Below, one piece after another: positions 1 to 8,797 of a stretch of 64,000 bases of DNA; positions within the stretch are counted from its first letter, which is position 1; each line of letters opens with the position of its first letter. The position numbers and the translations under genes were made by a program. This DNA comes from an uncultured Oceanospirillaceae bacterium (GTDB taxonomy: Bacteria; Pseudomonadota; Gammaproteobacteria; Pseudomonadales; Balneatricaceae), in NCBI GenBank assembly GCA_937136055.1, contig CAKZOD010000073.1, positions 41,611 through 105,610 on the forward strand, in the 5' to 3' direction. A model generated the notes under the pieces. The model saw only the letters and a list, made by a program, of their open reading frames with translations. It was not told where the DNA came from and did not search any database.

Positions 1-2
1 GT

Positions 3-176
3 ATTGAACTTGCCGCTAATAATGCTCGCGAGTTCGACTTAATTGCCAGCAAATTTCGTGGCACAACCATCCTTGCACTACCACGAAAGCTACAAAAAGA
101 TTTAGATGCTGTTGTCACACCTTGTCAAAATGCCTTACGCGCGCAGCTTGATGAAGGTTTAGCTGCAGAAAGCTAA
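3..176 (+). CDS. 3' end of an unidentified protein (partial)
   Basis: An open frame enters from the left edge and ends at TAA 174-176, giving the last 57 residues of a protein that ends DEGLAAES. I do not recognise the family. It is not the C-terminus of cytidylate kinase, the usual neighbour upstream of rpsA in gammaproteobacteria. The visible part is soluble and helix-prone, with no membrane segment or motif. A long inverted repeat follows 15 bases after the stop, so the transcript probably ends before rpsA. The coding call rests only on the open frame running up to a hairpin. Confidence 0.5.
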   Translation: MELAANNAREFDLIASKFRGTTILALPRKLQKDLDAVVTPCQNALRAQLDEGLAAES

Positions 177-191
177 CTTCGCAAACAATCA

Positions 192-234
192 CCTTAGCGC
201 GTTAATTGAGTTAGGCTCAATTAACGCGCTAAGG
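192..234. terminator. Perfect 19-bp inverted repeat, probable terminator
   Basis: Arms 192-210 and 216-234 are perfectly complementary and enclose a 5-base loop (TTAGG). The hairpin lies just after the partial gene. No run of T follows on either strand, so intrinsic termination is not assured; it could instead be a processing or 3'-end-protecting structure. Confidence 0.55.
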
Positions 235-425
235 CTAATAAACTAACCAATAAGAAGACAAACACAACAAAACATCCTCACATTCAATTAGATAAAGATC
301 AATATCGTATTATTTTCTGCACAATACTCCATACTACACCTCCTTTAAATATCGACTACTTCGCTTCTTGTAAATATCTACGCGCCAATCACTTTTTTAA
401 TCACAAAATCATCTATGGGTTAGCT

Positions 426-453
426 TTGCACTACTTAAAGAATACTGTACAAT
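426..453 (+). promoter_or_regulatory. Candidate sigma70 promoter for rpsA
   Basis: A -35-like TTGCAC (426-431) and a -10-like TACAAT (448-453) are separated by 16 bases. Transcription from here would start near 460 and give a leader of about 145 bases before rpsA. This is a by-eye match only. Confidence 0.4.
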
Positions 454-521
454 GCGCCCTCCATATTCTAGTAATGATGTATTGACCAGCCATTGGATAC
501 ATTAATTACTTATAATCTGAC

Positions 522-582
522 CCTGCATCGCTGGTGATGTAGGTTATGTGCTCAATAGATTCAATCATTTAATTATCTATTG
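522..582 (+). promoter_or_regulatory. rpsA leader hairpins, possible S1 autoregulatory element
   Basis: Two stem-loops lie in the rpsA leader. One pairs CCTGCATC (522-529) with GATGTAGG (536-543), including one G-U pair. The other pairs CAATAGAT (553-560) with ATCTATTG (575-582). In Escherichia coli the rpsA leader folds into successive hairpins through which S1 represses its own translation. The same role here is an inference from position and structure. Confidence 0.4.
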
Positions 583-605
583 CGGCCCAAAAATAGGACA
601 TTTTC

Positions 606-2285
606 ATGAGCGAAAGCTTTGCTGAACTGTTTGAAGAATCTCTTCTTACGCTAGATATGAAACCTGGAACTTTAGTAACAGGTGAAGTTGTTGATATCGA
701 TAGTGACTGGGTTACTGTTAACGCTGGACTTAAGTCTGAAGCTGTTATCCCACGTGGCCAATTCGTTAACGATGCAGGCGAATTAGAAATTCAAATCGGC
801 GATAGTGTTAAAGTATCTCTTGAAGCAGTTGAAGACGGCTTCGGTGAGACTAAACTTTCTCGCGAAAAAGCGAAACGCGCAGAAGCTTGGGAAGTACTAC
901 AAGCTAAATTTGACGCTGAAGAAACTGTACAAGGTTTCATCAACGGAAAAGTTAAAGGCGGTTTCACTGTTAACGTTAACAACATCCAGGGCTTCCTACC
1001 AGGTTCACTAGTAGATGTACGCCCAGTACGTGACGTTGACCATCTTGAAGGTCAAACTCTTGATTTTAAACTAATCAAGCTAGATCCTAAGCGTAACAAC
1101 ATCGTTGTTTCACGTCGTGCTGTACTTCAAGAAGCTAACAGCGCACAACGCGATGAAATTCTTGCTGCTCTAGAAGAAGGCCAAACAGCTAAAGGTTTCG
1201 TTAAGAACCTTACTAACTACGGTGCTTTCATCGATCTAGGCGGTGTTGACGGACTTCTACATATCACAGATATGGCTTGGAAGCGCATTTCTCACCCAAG
1301 TGAAATGCTAAACCCAGGTGATGAAATCTCTGTTAAGATCATCAAGTTCGACAAAGATTCAGGTCGTATCTCTCTAGGTCTTAAGCAACTTTCTGAAGAT
1401 CCATGGGAAGCAATTAAGAAGCGCTACCCTGCAGGCTCTAAAGTACAAGCTAAAATCACTAACCTTACTGACTACGGCTGCTTCGCTTCAATCGAAGATG
1501 GCGTTGAAGGTCTAGTACACGTTTCTGAAATGTCTTGGACTAACAAAAACATCCACCCATCTAAAGTTGTTCAAATCGGTGAATCTTTAGAAGTTATGAT
1601 CTTGGATGTTGATGAAGAGCGTCGTCGTATTTCTCTAGGTATCAAACAGTGCACTGTTAATCCTTGGACTGCATTCTCAGAACAGTATGCAACTAACGAT
1701 AAAGTATCTGGTTCTATCAAGACTATCACTGACTTCGGTATCTTTGTTGGTCTAGAAAACGAATTAGACGGCTTAGTTCACATGTCTGACATCAGCTGGG
1801 AAGGCGATCCAGAAGCATCTCTACGTGAATACAAGAAAGGCGACAACGTTGAAGCTGTTATCTTGTCAATCGACGCAGAGAAAGAGCGCATCTCTCTTGG
1901 TATCAAGCAAATGGATAGCGATCCATTCGCAGAATTCGCAACTGCTAACGACAAAAACTCTATCGTTACTGGTAGCGTGAAGTCTGTTGATGCGAAAGGC
2001 GCTGTAATCGAGCTTGCTGAAGGCATCGAAGGCTACTTGAAAGTTTCTGAAATCAGTGTTGATCGCATCGAAGATGCAACAACAGCATTGAAAGTAGGCG
2101 ATTCTGTAGAAGCTAAGATCACAAACCTTGATCGTCGCAACCGCAACATCACTCTTTCTGTTAAAGCTAAAGATCAAGCTGACGAGAAAGCTGCTATTGC
2201 TGCTGTTCGCAACGTTGAAGTTAAGACTGCCGGTCCTACAACTATCGGTGATCTAATCAAAGCGCAAATGGCTAACAAAGACTAG
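606..2285 (+). CDS. rpsA: 30S ribosomal protein S1
   Basis: This 559-residue protein matches the usual length of proteobacterial S1 (557 in E. coli). It holds six consecutive S1/OB-fold repeats. Repeats 3 to 6 show the typical blocks, for example [20 protein letters not shown] near residue 205 and [21 protein letters not shown] near 292. S1 binds the 30S subunit through its N-terminal repeats and helps load mRNAs with weak Shine-Dalgarno sites. An AGGA at 595-598 precedes the ATG. The usual cmk upstream and ihfB downstream are absent: an unknown gene end and a ycgN-like gene flank it. The leader hairpins suggest the classical translational autoregulation. The assignment is secure. Confidence 0.98.
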   Translation: MSESFAELFEESLLTLDMKPGTLVTGEVVDIDSDWVTVNAGLKSEAVIPRGQFVNDAGELEIQIGDSVKVSLEAVEDGFGETKLSREKAKRAEAWEVLQAKFDAEETVQGFINGKVKGGFTVNVNNIQGFLPGSLVDVRPVRDVDHLEGQTLDFKLIKLDPKRNNIVVSRRAVLQEANSAQRDEILAALEEGQTAKGFVKNLTNYGAFIDLGGVDGLLHITDMAWKRISHPSEMLNPGDEISVKIIKFDKDSGRISLGLKQLSEDPWEAIKKRYPAGSKVQAKITNLTDYGCFASIEDGVEGLVHVSEMSWTNKNIHPSKVVQIGESLEVMILDVDEERRRISLGIKQCTVNPWTAFSEQYATNDKVSGSIKTITDFGIFVGLENELDGLVHMSDISWEGDPEASLREYKKGDNVEAVILSIDAEKERISLGIKQMDSDPFAEFATANDKNSIVTGSVKSVDAKGAVIELAEGIEGYLKVSEISVDRIEDATTALKVGDSVEAKITNLDRRNRNITLSVKAKDQADEKAAIAAVRNVEVKTAGPTTIGDLIKAQMANKD

Positions 2286-2329
2286 TCTTTAGTTACCTCG
2301 GGGTTTTAATTTTAAGCCCCTGCTTTACT

Positions 2330-2355
2330 ACTGCCAGCTCATGCTGGCAGTTTTT
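2330..2355 (+). terminator. rpsA terminator
   Basis: A 9-bp perfect stem (ACTGCCAGC 2330-2338 with GCTGGCAGT 2343-2351) with a TCAT loop runs into a T tract. This is a textbook intrinsic terminator 45 bases after the rpsA stop. Confidence 0.9.
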
Positions 2356-2486
2356 ATTCCCCCTCTTCAAACCTTACCCAAAAACCAGCTTCTCATATTG
2401 CGCGCACAGAAACACCCGCAGCACCATACTTTACTGTTTCCAGGTTATGATTTCTTAAACAAGGCTTTACTTAAATTTAATACAAC

Positions 2487-2924
2487 TTATAACAGCACGT
2501 AATCGATCAACTGCTCATCAGTAATATCTTTATCTGTCACTTCATAAACACTCAACACCGAAGCATGTGCTTTAATAACAGACTCTTTTTGACCTGTAAC
2601 TAACGGGTGCCACTCAGGGAGCTCTTTCCCCTCATGAATTAATCGATAACTACAACTAGGGGGGAGCCAGTGAAACTCAGCAACATCTTCTGGCCTTAAT
2701 TTGACGCAATTAGGGACTATATTCACCCTATTTTGATATTCTGTACAATAACAATTGGTTTTATCGAGAAGATGACAAACAACGGATGTGTAATGCACCT
2801 CTAAAGTCTCATCATCTTCAACTTTCTGCAGACAGCATAAGGCACAGCCATCACAAAGCGACTCCCATTCAGCAGGCGTCATTTGCTGTAGCGATTTACG
2901 CTGCCAAAACACTTGCTGAGCCAC
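2487..2924 (-). CDS. ycgN: YcgN-like UPF0260 protein, cysteine-rich
   Basis: This 145-residue protein has the conserved cysteine pattern of the YcgN/UPF0260 (YkgJ-type zinc/iron-chelating) family: LCDGCALCC near residues 23-31, then VVCHLLD, YCTEY and NCVKL. These cysteines probably bind a metal or Fe-S cluster; the cellular role is not established. Translation starts at GTG (2924-2922) behind AAAGGATA, with an AGGAG slightly further upstream. It is the last gene of rnd-ycgL-ycgN, a neighbourhood seen in other gammaproteobacteria, and lies 31 bases after ycgL. Confidence 0.88.
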   Translation of the reverse strand: MAQQVFWQRKSLQQMTPAEWESLCDGCALCCLQKVEDDETLEVHYTSVVCHLLDKTNCYCTEYQNRVNIVPNCVKLRPEDVAEFHWLPPSCSYRLIHEGKELPEWHPLVTGQKESVIKAHASVLSVYEVTDKDITDEQLIDYVLL

Positions 2925-2955
2925 TATCCTTTCTCCTGTAAATATAACAGCACTA

Positions 2956-3243
2956 CTACTTAACGCCCGTTGTTGGTCTGTCTTGGTAAAGATTTAGCAT
3001 GTAATCATCTTTAGGAGGCGGCATTTGCAGGTAAAAACCTTTCTCTGCTATATCGGCAAGCAACTTTGCAGTATCAACCCTTGCCAGCTCACGATCGGCC
3101 TTTAAAGGCATATCCATGACATGAATAGCATTGCCAAATACACTCATCAAAGCTTCTGGCACCTTCTTTAGCTTATCCACTTTTTCAACATAAAGGTACA
3201 TTTCATCTTTCTTTGAGCTTTTATATATACTTAATAATTTCAT
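2956..3243 (-). CDS. ycgL: YcgL domain protein
   Basis: This 95-residue protein shows the YcgL family pattern: an N-terminal YKSSKKDEMYLYV strand region, VPEALMSVFG in the middle and GFYLQMPPP toward the end. The fold is known but its biochemical role is not. It sits between rnd and ycgN on the same strand, as in many gammaproteobacteria, separated from rnd by a palindrome at 3261-3278 that may reduce read-through. Confidence 0.9.
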   Translation of the reverse strand: MKLLSIYKSSKKDEMYLYVEKVDKLKKVPEALMSVFGNAIHVMDMPLKADRELARVDTAKLLADIAEKGFYLQMPPPKDDYMLNLYQDRPTTGVK

Positions 3244-3260
3244 ATTTTTCTCTATTACTT

Positions 3261-3278
3261 AAAGCCAATATTGGCTTT
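3261..3278 (-). terminator. Palindrome between rnd and ycgL
   Basis: An 18-base perfect palindrome (AAAGCCAATATTGGCTTT) lies immediately after the rnd stop and 17 bases before the ycgL start. It has only a short T run on the minus strand, so a partial terminator or an mRNA-stabilising hairpin is likely. Confidence 0.45.
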
Positions 3279-4457
3279 TTAGTATTGCGCCATCTCTGCA
3301 AGAATTGCCTCACCAAAAAGCTCAGAGCGCCAACCCATCAAACTTTTAGGTATTTGATACTGCCCATGCTGCTCTTTTGTTCTTACCAAAGCTTCTAAGT
3401 CTTTTTTACGCAGCACTAACTCAGGCACAATATCTTGCTCATCTGCTGCGCTTATTGCTATTTGCTTAAGCTTTCTAAAGCGCTTATTCCACAATGGATC
3501 CAAAGGCTTTTTAATACCTTGAACAGGACCACTCTCTTTTAAACGCTCTTTAGCATTCGCTAGAATCTCGAGTATAGGCTCGCCATCTTCACGAACACTT
3601 TTAGCTCGCATTTCTTCAATTTTGTGCAATTGAGCCACACTCGTTGGCCATTGATTGATAATAGAAATTATCGACTGGTTTTTTAACACCCAATTTCGAG
3701 GCATATTTCGACTACGACTTTCTCGCTCTCTCCATGAAGAAAGATCTTTTAAAGCGACTAGCTTGTAATCAGCTAATCCCCACATCTGACTAAAACGCAG
3801 ATAGTAATCTTCACTTTCAAGCGCCTCATTAACAGCCGCCACTTTCTCTACACTTTTTACGCTATCTTCAAGAAACCAACCATAACAATCACGATGCTGT
3901 ATCTGAGAAATTTGAAATTGATAAACGGCGACAAGGTAGGCAACATCAAGCGCAGCATATAGCTCCTGATTCTTTGTAAGTGGTCTCTGTAGCCAATTAG
4001 AGGTTGTTTCAGCCTTACCTATACTCACTTGCAACACCTGCTCAAGCATACGCTGCAAGCCCATTGTAAAACCCCAACCCAAAAAAGCACCTGCTAGCTG
4101 AGTATCGTATAATGGCTGAGGCACAACACCTAAAAGCTTTCTAAAAAGCTCTAGATCCTCACTACCAGCATGGATAATTTTCAGCACTTTACTCGACTGA
4201 AACACAACCTTTAAGGGTTCGTAATCAGTCACTTTTAACGGATCTATCAAGTAGCAACCCATATCATCGCCCACTTGAATCAAACCCGCCACTGGGTAGA
4301 ATGTATCAACTCTCTGAAACTCTGTATCTATGGCGATCATTGGCAGTGTAAGCCAACGATCACAATGAACTTTCAACAGCTCATTAGTATCAATATACAC
4401 AGGAGTTTGAGCACTTTTTTCAAGCGCCTTCCAATCATAACTTTTGATGTTTTTCAC
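3279..4457 (-). CDS. rnd: Ribonuclease D
   Basis: This 392-residue protein (E. coli RNase D is 375) is a DEDD-family 3'-5' exoribonuclease that trims tRNA and other stable RNA precursors. AIDTEFQRV near residue 42 carries the first acidic pair. HAGSEDLELF (exo II) and a later ALDVAYL segment supply the rest of the DEDDy set, and a helical HRDC-type C-terminal half follows. The frame opens with GTG behind GAGAAG. It is upstream of ycgL and ycgN on the same strand. Confidence 0.95.
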   Translation of the reverse strand: MKNIKSYDWKALEKSAQTPVYIDTNELLKVHCDRWLTLPMIAIDTEFQRVDTFYPVAGLIQVGDDMGCYLIDPLKVTDYEPLKVVFQSSKVLKIIHAGSEDLELFRKLLGVVPQPLYDTQLAGAFLGWGFTMGLQRMLEQVLQVSIGKAETTSNWLQRPLTKNQELYAALDVAYLVAVYQFQISQIQHRDCYGWFLEDSVKSVEKVAAVNEALESEDYYLRFSQMWGLADYKLVALKDLSSWRERESRSRNMPRNWVLKNQSIISIINQWPTSVAQLHKIEEMRAKSVREDGEPILEILANAKERLKESGPVQGIKKPLDPLWNKRFRKLKQIAISAADEQDIVPELVLRKKDLEALVRTKEQHGQYQIPKSLMGWRSELFGEAILAEMAQY

Positions 4458-4487
4458 CTATACTTCTCATCAGCTCAAACACTTTTA

Positions 4488-5084
4488 CTAAAGCGCTCTT
4501 CTTCCGGCAATGGCGTGAGCAAGCGTACCACCATCAACATACTCAAGCTCCCCACCGACAGGCACCCCATGGGCAATTCTAGAAACCTTAAAACCACTAT
4601 CACGCAATTGCTCTGCGATATAATGCGCGGTCGCCTCCCCCTCTACAGTTGGGTTTGTCGCCAATATCAGTTCATTCACTGCTTGCTCTGATAAGCGCGT
4701 TAACAACTTATCGATACCAATATCTTTCGGGCCAATTCCATCTAGAGGAGAAAGATGCCCCCCGAGCACAAAATACAATCCGTTAAAACCGCCTGTTTGT
4801 TCAACCGCTAAAACATCCATTGGTGTTTCAACAACACACAACAGACTATTATTACGTGAACTATCATCACACACTTCACAAACGTCAGTTTCACTGAGGG
4901 TCGAGCACATCTCACAGCGCCCTAACTCTGCAATTGATTTTTGCAGCACTTGCGCCAATACTAATGCAGCGTCTTGCTCTCTTTCTAAAAGATGAAATGC
5001 CATTCGCTGAGCGGATTTCGGACCAACCCCAGGAAGGCATCGCAATGCATTAATAAGCTGTTGAATTAATGGAGATAAAGACAT
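4488..5084 (-). CDS. recR: Recombination mediator RecR
   Basis: This 198-residue protein has the RecR layout: helix-hairpin-helix [20 protein letters not shown], a four-cysteine zinc finger (CEMC...CEVC), a Toprim domain starting [17 protein letters not shown], and the terminal [16 protein letters not shown] block. With RecF and RecO it loads RecA at gaps; recO is at 31.2-31.9 kb. The frame extends 16 codons upstream, but ATG 5084 is chosen because MSLSPLIQ fits the family and lies one base after the ybaB stop. Confidence 0.96.
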   Translation of the reverse strand: MSLSPLIQQLINALRCLPGVGPKSAQRMAFHLLEREQDAALVLAQVLQKSIAELGRCEMCSTLSETDVCEVCDDSSRNNSLLCVVETPMDVLAVEQTGGFNGLYFVLGGHLSPLDGIGPKDIGIDKLLTRLSEQAVNELILATNPTVEGEATAHYIAEQLRDSGFKVSRIAHGVPVGGELEYVDGGTLAHAIAGRRAL

Positions 5085-5085
5085 A

Positions 5086-5412
5086 TTAAAATGGCATTTT
5101 GAAGCCAGGTGGTAAGCCCATGCCACCTGCAACTTTACCCATTTCTTCCTTTGAATGTTTCTCTACTTTGCGCACTGCATCATTAACAGCTGCTGCAATC
5201 AGATCTTCAAGAATCTCTTTATCTTCAGACATCAAGCTTGCATCGATGTTAACGTTTTTAACATCGTGACTACCATTCATCGCAATTTTTACTAGCCCGG
5301 CACCTGACTCACCTGTAACCTCAAATTTAGCCACTGCTTCTTGCGCTTTTTGCATGTCTTCTTGCATCTTTTGCGCTTGCTTCATGATGCCTTCCATTCC
5401 GCCTTTCATCAT
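5086..5412 (-). CDS. ybaB: YbaB/EbfC nucleoid-associated protein
   Basis: This 108-residue protein closely follows E. coli YbaB. It has a coiled-coil-forming [19 protein letters not shown] segment, then [18 protein letters not shown], and ends LPPGFKMPF. It is a dimeric DNA-binding protein of the nucleoid. It lies between dnaX and recR with 28-base and 1-base gaps, the conserved dnaX-ybaB-recR operon. Two ATG codons (5412 and 5409) are adjacent and I cannot choose between them. Confidence 0.96.
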   Translation of the reverse strand: MMKGGMEGIMKQAQKMQEDMQKAQEAVAKFEVTGESGAGLVKIAMNGSHDVKNVNIDASLMSEDKEILEDLIAAAVNDAVRKVEKHSKEEMGKVAGGMGLPPGFKMPF

Positions 5413-5440
5413 AATACTTTTATCTCTACTCTTTTACGGT

Positions 5441-7735
5441 TCAATCTAATGGCATGATTGATGATCGATCAATCTGCCCTGAAAATGTGGATACTATCTG
5501 TTGTACTATTGAGTCATTTTGAAAATGATCAATAGCTTGTCTTAATCTTTTTGCACGCATCTTCTCAAAACACTGGAACGGAGTCTCTCGCATACTCTGT
5601 TCAGCATCAAAGCTTACCTTTAACGCCCTGCCAAAATAACCTGACAACATCTGCTCAATACGGTTTTTCTGCGTATCATCTAATACATTCTGCTGAACTT
5701 TAGACACGTTAAATTGCAAAGAGTTTTCAGCAATGGATTCAAGAGATAAATTCTCAGCGATGTGCGCTGTCATACCAGTAAAACCAACAGCCCCAACTAA
5801 AGACGGCCAAACATCAAGCTGCATATCATTATAATCTTTTACAGGATCATCTAGAAACTGACTAATATTGATCTGATGAACTGCTGAGTGGGTATTAATG
5901 ACAGGCGGCTCTGGTTGCTGTGCTGCATACTCAGCCGCACTTCTCTCTTGATAAGAGACAACTGGCTGTGAAGCATCCTCCCAAGGCGGTGTATCTTCGT
6001 ATGGCACCGCTTGCGGCTGCGGCTGAGATACCGCTTGCAAGGGTGCCGCACCAGCTTGCTGTTGATAACCCGGCTTTTCGCTATTTATAACTGAAACAGA
6101 CTCTGAGCTAATTTCTAATTTACTATCATTAGAACCATCAGATTGTGGAGCAACTGCCGTTTCAGCGATAGCCTCTGTTATTGACGAGCTTATCGGGGCA
6201 CTTGCCTGATTTGACGAATCATTTAACGATGCAACTGATGCGCCCGCATGCACTTGGCTTTGAGCATTACTTGCTATAGATTGCGGTGCTATTTGTTCAT
6301 CAACTTCGCTGCTATCTAATTCACTACTATCTACTTTACTATGATCAATAGAGCCACTTGAATCAGAAACGGCTGCGCTTTGTGCTAACGCGGATGGCTC
6401 TTCATTAACTGGCGCGGCTTCTTCACTCGATACCAACGAAGCTTCTGAAGCAACACTTTGCACCTGCACTGATACTTCCGGCTGGACAGCAGCTATCGAC
6501 AGCTCAGCTTCAACTATTTCTATCTCTGGAGCATAACTTGATAACTCTTTGCCATGTTGATTATTAGAATCAGCAGCAAGCACACTGTCTGAGTTAGATT
6601 CTTCAGCATTCCCCGTTTCTGATAGAGGGCTCAACTTTACCGGCGGTGCACTTGCTGGCCTAAATGCCAGCATACGCATCAACACCATTTCCAGCCCTTC
6701 ACGGGCATCTGGGACCAGCGGTAAATCTTTTCGACCATGTAAAGCTACTTGATAAAAAAGCTGTACGTCTTCAGCGCATAATTGCCCCGCTAAAGAAAGC
6801 ACCTGTTGCTTATCACCCATACTATTGTCTAGAGCGGCAGGCACAGTTTGAGCTATCGCTATTCGATGCAACAAACTGATAATATCACCTAACACACTTT
6901 GGTAATCCGGTGAGAACTGCGCCAAATCTTCAACGCACTTAAGCAGCGAAACACCATCACTATCGATCAATGACTGTAGTATTTGATAAACCAACTTCAA
7001 ATCAATGGTGCCGAGCATCACCCTAACATCAGCCTCGTGAACACTGCCTGCGCCAAATGCGATTGACTGATCCGTTAAACTTAAGGCATCACGCATGGAA
7101 CCATCAGCAGAGCGGGCAAGTAGCCAAAGCGCCTCTTCATCAAAGGCAATTTGCTCAGCCGTTAATACTGTAGTGAGATGCTCAACAATACGCTGAGGAA
7201 TCATATTCTTAAGATTGAACTGCAAACAACGAGACAAAACGGTGACGGGCAATTTTTGTGGATCAGTTGTCGCTAACAAGAATTTTACGTGCGGTGGCGG
7301 CTCTTCCAATGTTTTTAATAACGCATTGAACGAGCTCTTCGATAGCATATGCACCTCATCGATCAGGTACACTTTAAAGCGCCCTCTAGAAGGTGCATAT
7401 TGCACGTTCTCTAAAAGCTCTCTCGTATCTTCTACTTTCGTTCGCGAGGCAGCATCAACTTCGATCAAATCAACAAAACGCCCCTCTGCTATTTCTACGC
7501 AGCTACTACAACTTCCACAAGGCTCAGAAGAAACCCCTACTTCGCAGTTAAGAGCCTTTGCAAACAATCGAGCAATAGATGTTTTACCAACTCCACGAGT
7601 ACCAGTGAACAAATAGGCATGGTGCAGACGATTATCATCCAAAGCATTAACCAACGCTTTAAGAACATGCCCTTGGCCGACCATTTGAGTAAATTGTTTT
7701 GGTCGCCATTTCCTAGCAAGAACTTGATAGCTCAT
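5441..7735 (-). CDS. dnaX: DNA polymerase III subunit tau/gamma
   Basis: This is the clamp-loader ATPase, about 764 residues from ATG 7735 (MSYQVLARKWRP). It has Walker A GTRGVGKT, a four-cysteine zinc module (NCEVG...CGSCSSC), Walker B LIDEVHML, sensor TTDPQKLPVTVLSRC and the conserved domain III region. A long Ser/Ala/Glu-rich linker (about residues 370-610) leads to a C-terminal domain that in tau contacts DnaB and Pol III alpha. AGGTG precedes the ATG; an in-frame GTG lies four codons upstream. By eye I find no A-AAA-AAG slippery heptamer, so a gamma form made by the E. coli frameshift is not indicated. Confidence 0.96.
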   Translation of the reverse strand: MSYQVLARKWRPKQFTQMVGQGHVLKALVNALDDNRLHHAYLFTGTRGVGKTSIARLFAKALNCEVGVSSEPCGSCSSCVEIAEGRFVDLIEVDAASRTKVEDTRELLENVQYAPSRGRFKVYLIDEVHMLSKSSFNALLKTLEEPPPHVKFLLATTDPQKLPVTVLSRCLQFNLKNMIPQRIVEHLTTVLTAEQIAFDEEALWLLARSADGSMRDALSLTDQSIAFGAGSVHEADVRVMLGTIDLKLVYQILQSLIDSDGVSLLKCVEDLAQFSPDYQSVLGDIISLLHRIAIAQTVPAALDNSMGDKQQVLSLAGQLCAEDVQLFYQVALHGRKDLPLVPDAREGLEMVLMRMLAFRPASAPPVKLSPLSETGNAEESNSDSVLAADSNNQHGKELSSYAPEIEIVEAELSIAAVQPEVSVQVQSVASEASLVSSEEAAPVNEEPSALAQSAAVSDSSGSIDHSKVDSSELDSSEVDEQIAPQSIASNAQSQVHAGASVASLNDSSNQASAPISSSITEAIAETAVAPQSDGSNDSKLEISSESVSVINSEKPGYQQQAGAAPLQAVSQPQPQAVPYEDTPPWEDASQPVVSYQERSAAEYAAQQPEPPVINTHSAVHQINISQFLDDPVKDYNDMQLDVWPSLVGAVGFTGMTAHIAENLSLESIAENSLQFNVSKVQQNVLDDTQKNRIEQMLSGYFGRALKVSFDAEQSMRETPFQCFEKMRAKRLRQAIDHFQNDSIVQQIVSTFSGQIDRSSIMPLD

Positions 7736-7874
7736 AAATAATTGCACCTGAATAAAAGAGAGATATCGATTATAAAAATAATATTTTACATAATCTTATA
7801 CAGTGTTCGTTGATCCAACTCGAGATATCGATCATGGAAACTAAACCTGTAATGCTAACGCTTAAAGGTAGGGA

Positions 7875-7903
7875 TGTCCAAGATTAGATGATGATCTTGG
7901 ACA
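7875..7903. terminator. 10-bp inverted repeat upstream of dnaX
   Basis: TGTCCAAGAT (7875-7884) pairs with ATCTTGGACA (7894-7903) around a 9-base loop. It lies between the replication-protein pair and dnaX, and could end the upstream transcript. The T tract is weak. Nothing else is evident in the gap 7736-8002. Confidence 0.35.
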
Positions 7904-8002
7904 GTCTTAACAAAGAGTGACGAAGTTATGTAAATCGCCATAAAACGAGGTTCTTCAAATGCACAAAAAGCAAACAACATCGATACAATTATTAAAAGAA
8001 GA

Positions 8003-8797
8003 TTACTCAGGAAGAGTGATAGTTAGCTTATGTTGCTCTATATATTGTAGTGACTTTGCTTTATAGAATGCGCGCCCATCAGACCCTGCAGGCTTAGTCA
8101 TATAATACAATAATTTAGTGGCATCCTCTTGACTCAGCTGCTGCTCTTGTGACCAGTGATTAATAAAGTTAAACAAGGTATTATCTTGTTTATCTTCAAT
8201 CGCCACAGCCACTGGGACTTCCATTAAATCGCCTTGACGAAAACGGCGACACATTATTTCATAGTGATAGGAAAACAAACCAAAGCTTGTTTTTTCAATC
8301 GCACTTCGCAGCTCAAACCAGCCTGTTTCTTTACCCGCCAAATAAACAACTTGGTGGCTCCAATTGTGCTGGCTAGGTCGGTCAGCATAAAAGCATGCTT
8401 CTTTATAGGCAGCCCTTACATCAGGTAACCCAAATGCACTATTCAAACCTTGTAATATACTGATAAATTCAGCAATACTCGGTGCCCAAGCCAAAGTATC
8501 TTTACAGATATTAACAGCAGCAACGAGCTCACTTTCACTATATTGACCAAGACTCATTGCCCATTCACGCTTGGCAATACGCATTTCAGCTTCCGTTTCA
8601 AAGCTACTTTTAAACTTATGACCATAAATTGCCATAAAACGCGTAAACACCATATTGATCAATGTTTTGGTATTCTGCGAAATTGTATTCGCTGCGCCGT
8701 CAATAGTGCCAGGATTACCAGTTGGTGTCGTGGATGTCCATGATGGCTGCTGTAATGCGTTTGCGCTTTTCGCGAGTATCTCTTTGGCTGTTTTCAT
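8003..8797 (-). CDS. Lambda P-like replication protein (putative helicase loader)
   Basis: This 264-residue protein resembles the phage lambda P family. The block around residues 45-115 has an FTRFMAIYGHKF helix, AKREWAMSLGQYSESELVAAV and APSIAEFISIL, matching the family pattern of a replication region followed by P-S-x-x-E-F. Lambda P recruits and opens the DnaB helicase ring. Chromosomal relatives could act in replication restart, which is an inference here. Its start lies inside the end of the DnaT-like gene (83-base overlap), suggesting coupled expression. The start is uncertain: CAGG stands a few bases before ATG 8797. Confidence 0.7.
   Translation of the reverse strand: MKTAKEILAKSANALQQPSWTSTTPTGNPGTIDGAANTISQNTKTLINMVFTRFMAIYGHKFKSSFETEAEMRIAKREWAMSLGQYSESELVAAVNICKDTLAWAPSIAEFISILQGLNSAFGLPDVRAAYKEACFYADRPSQHNWSHQVVYLAGKETGWFELRSAIEKTSFGLFSYHYEIMCRRFRQGDLMEVPVAVAIEDKQDNTLFNFINHWSQEQQLSQEDATKLLYYMTKPAGSDGRAFYKAKSLQYIEQHKLTITLPE

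Noticed and set aside
511..516. Perfect TATAAT upstream of rpsA
   Set aside because: No -35 element at proper spacing; the nearest TTGACC is 23 bases away. The TTGCAC/TACAAT pair at 426-453 is better.
7215..7616. Plus-strand frame of 133 codons inside dnaX
   Set aside because: It is antisense to the conserved ATPase domain of dnaX and has no independent support.
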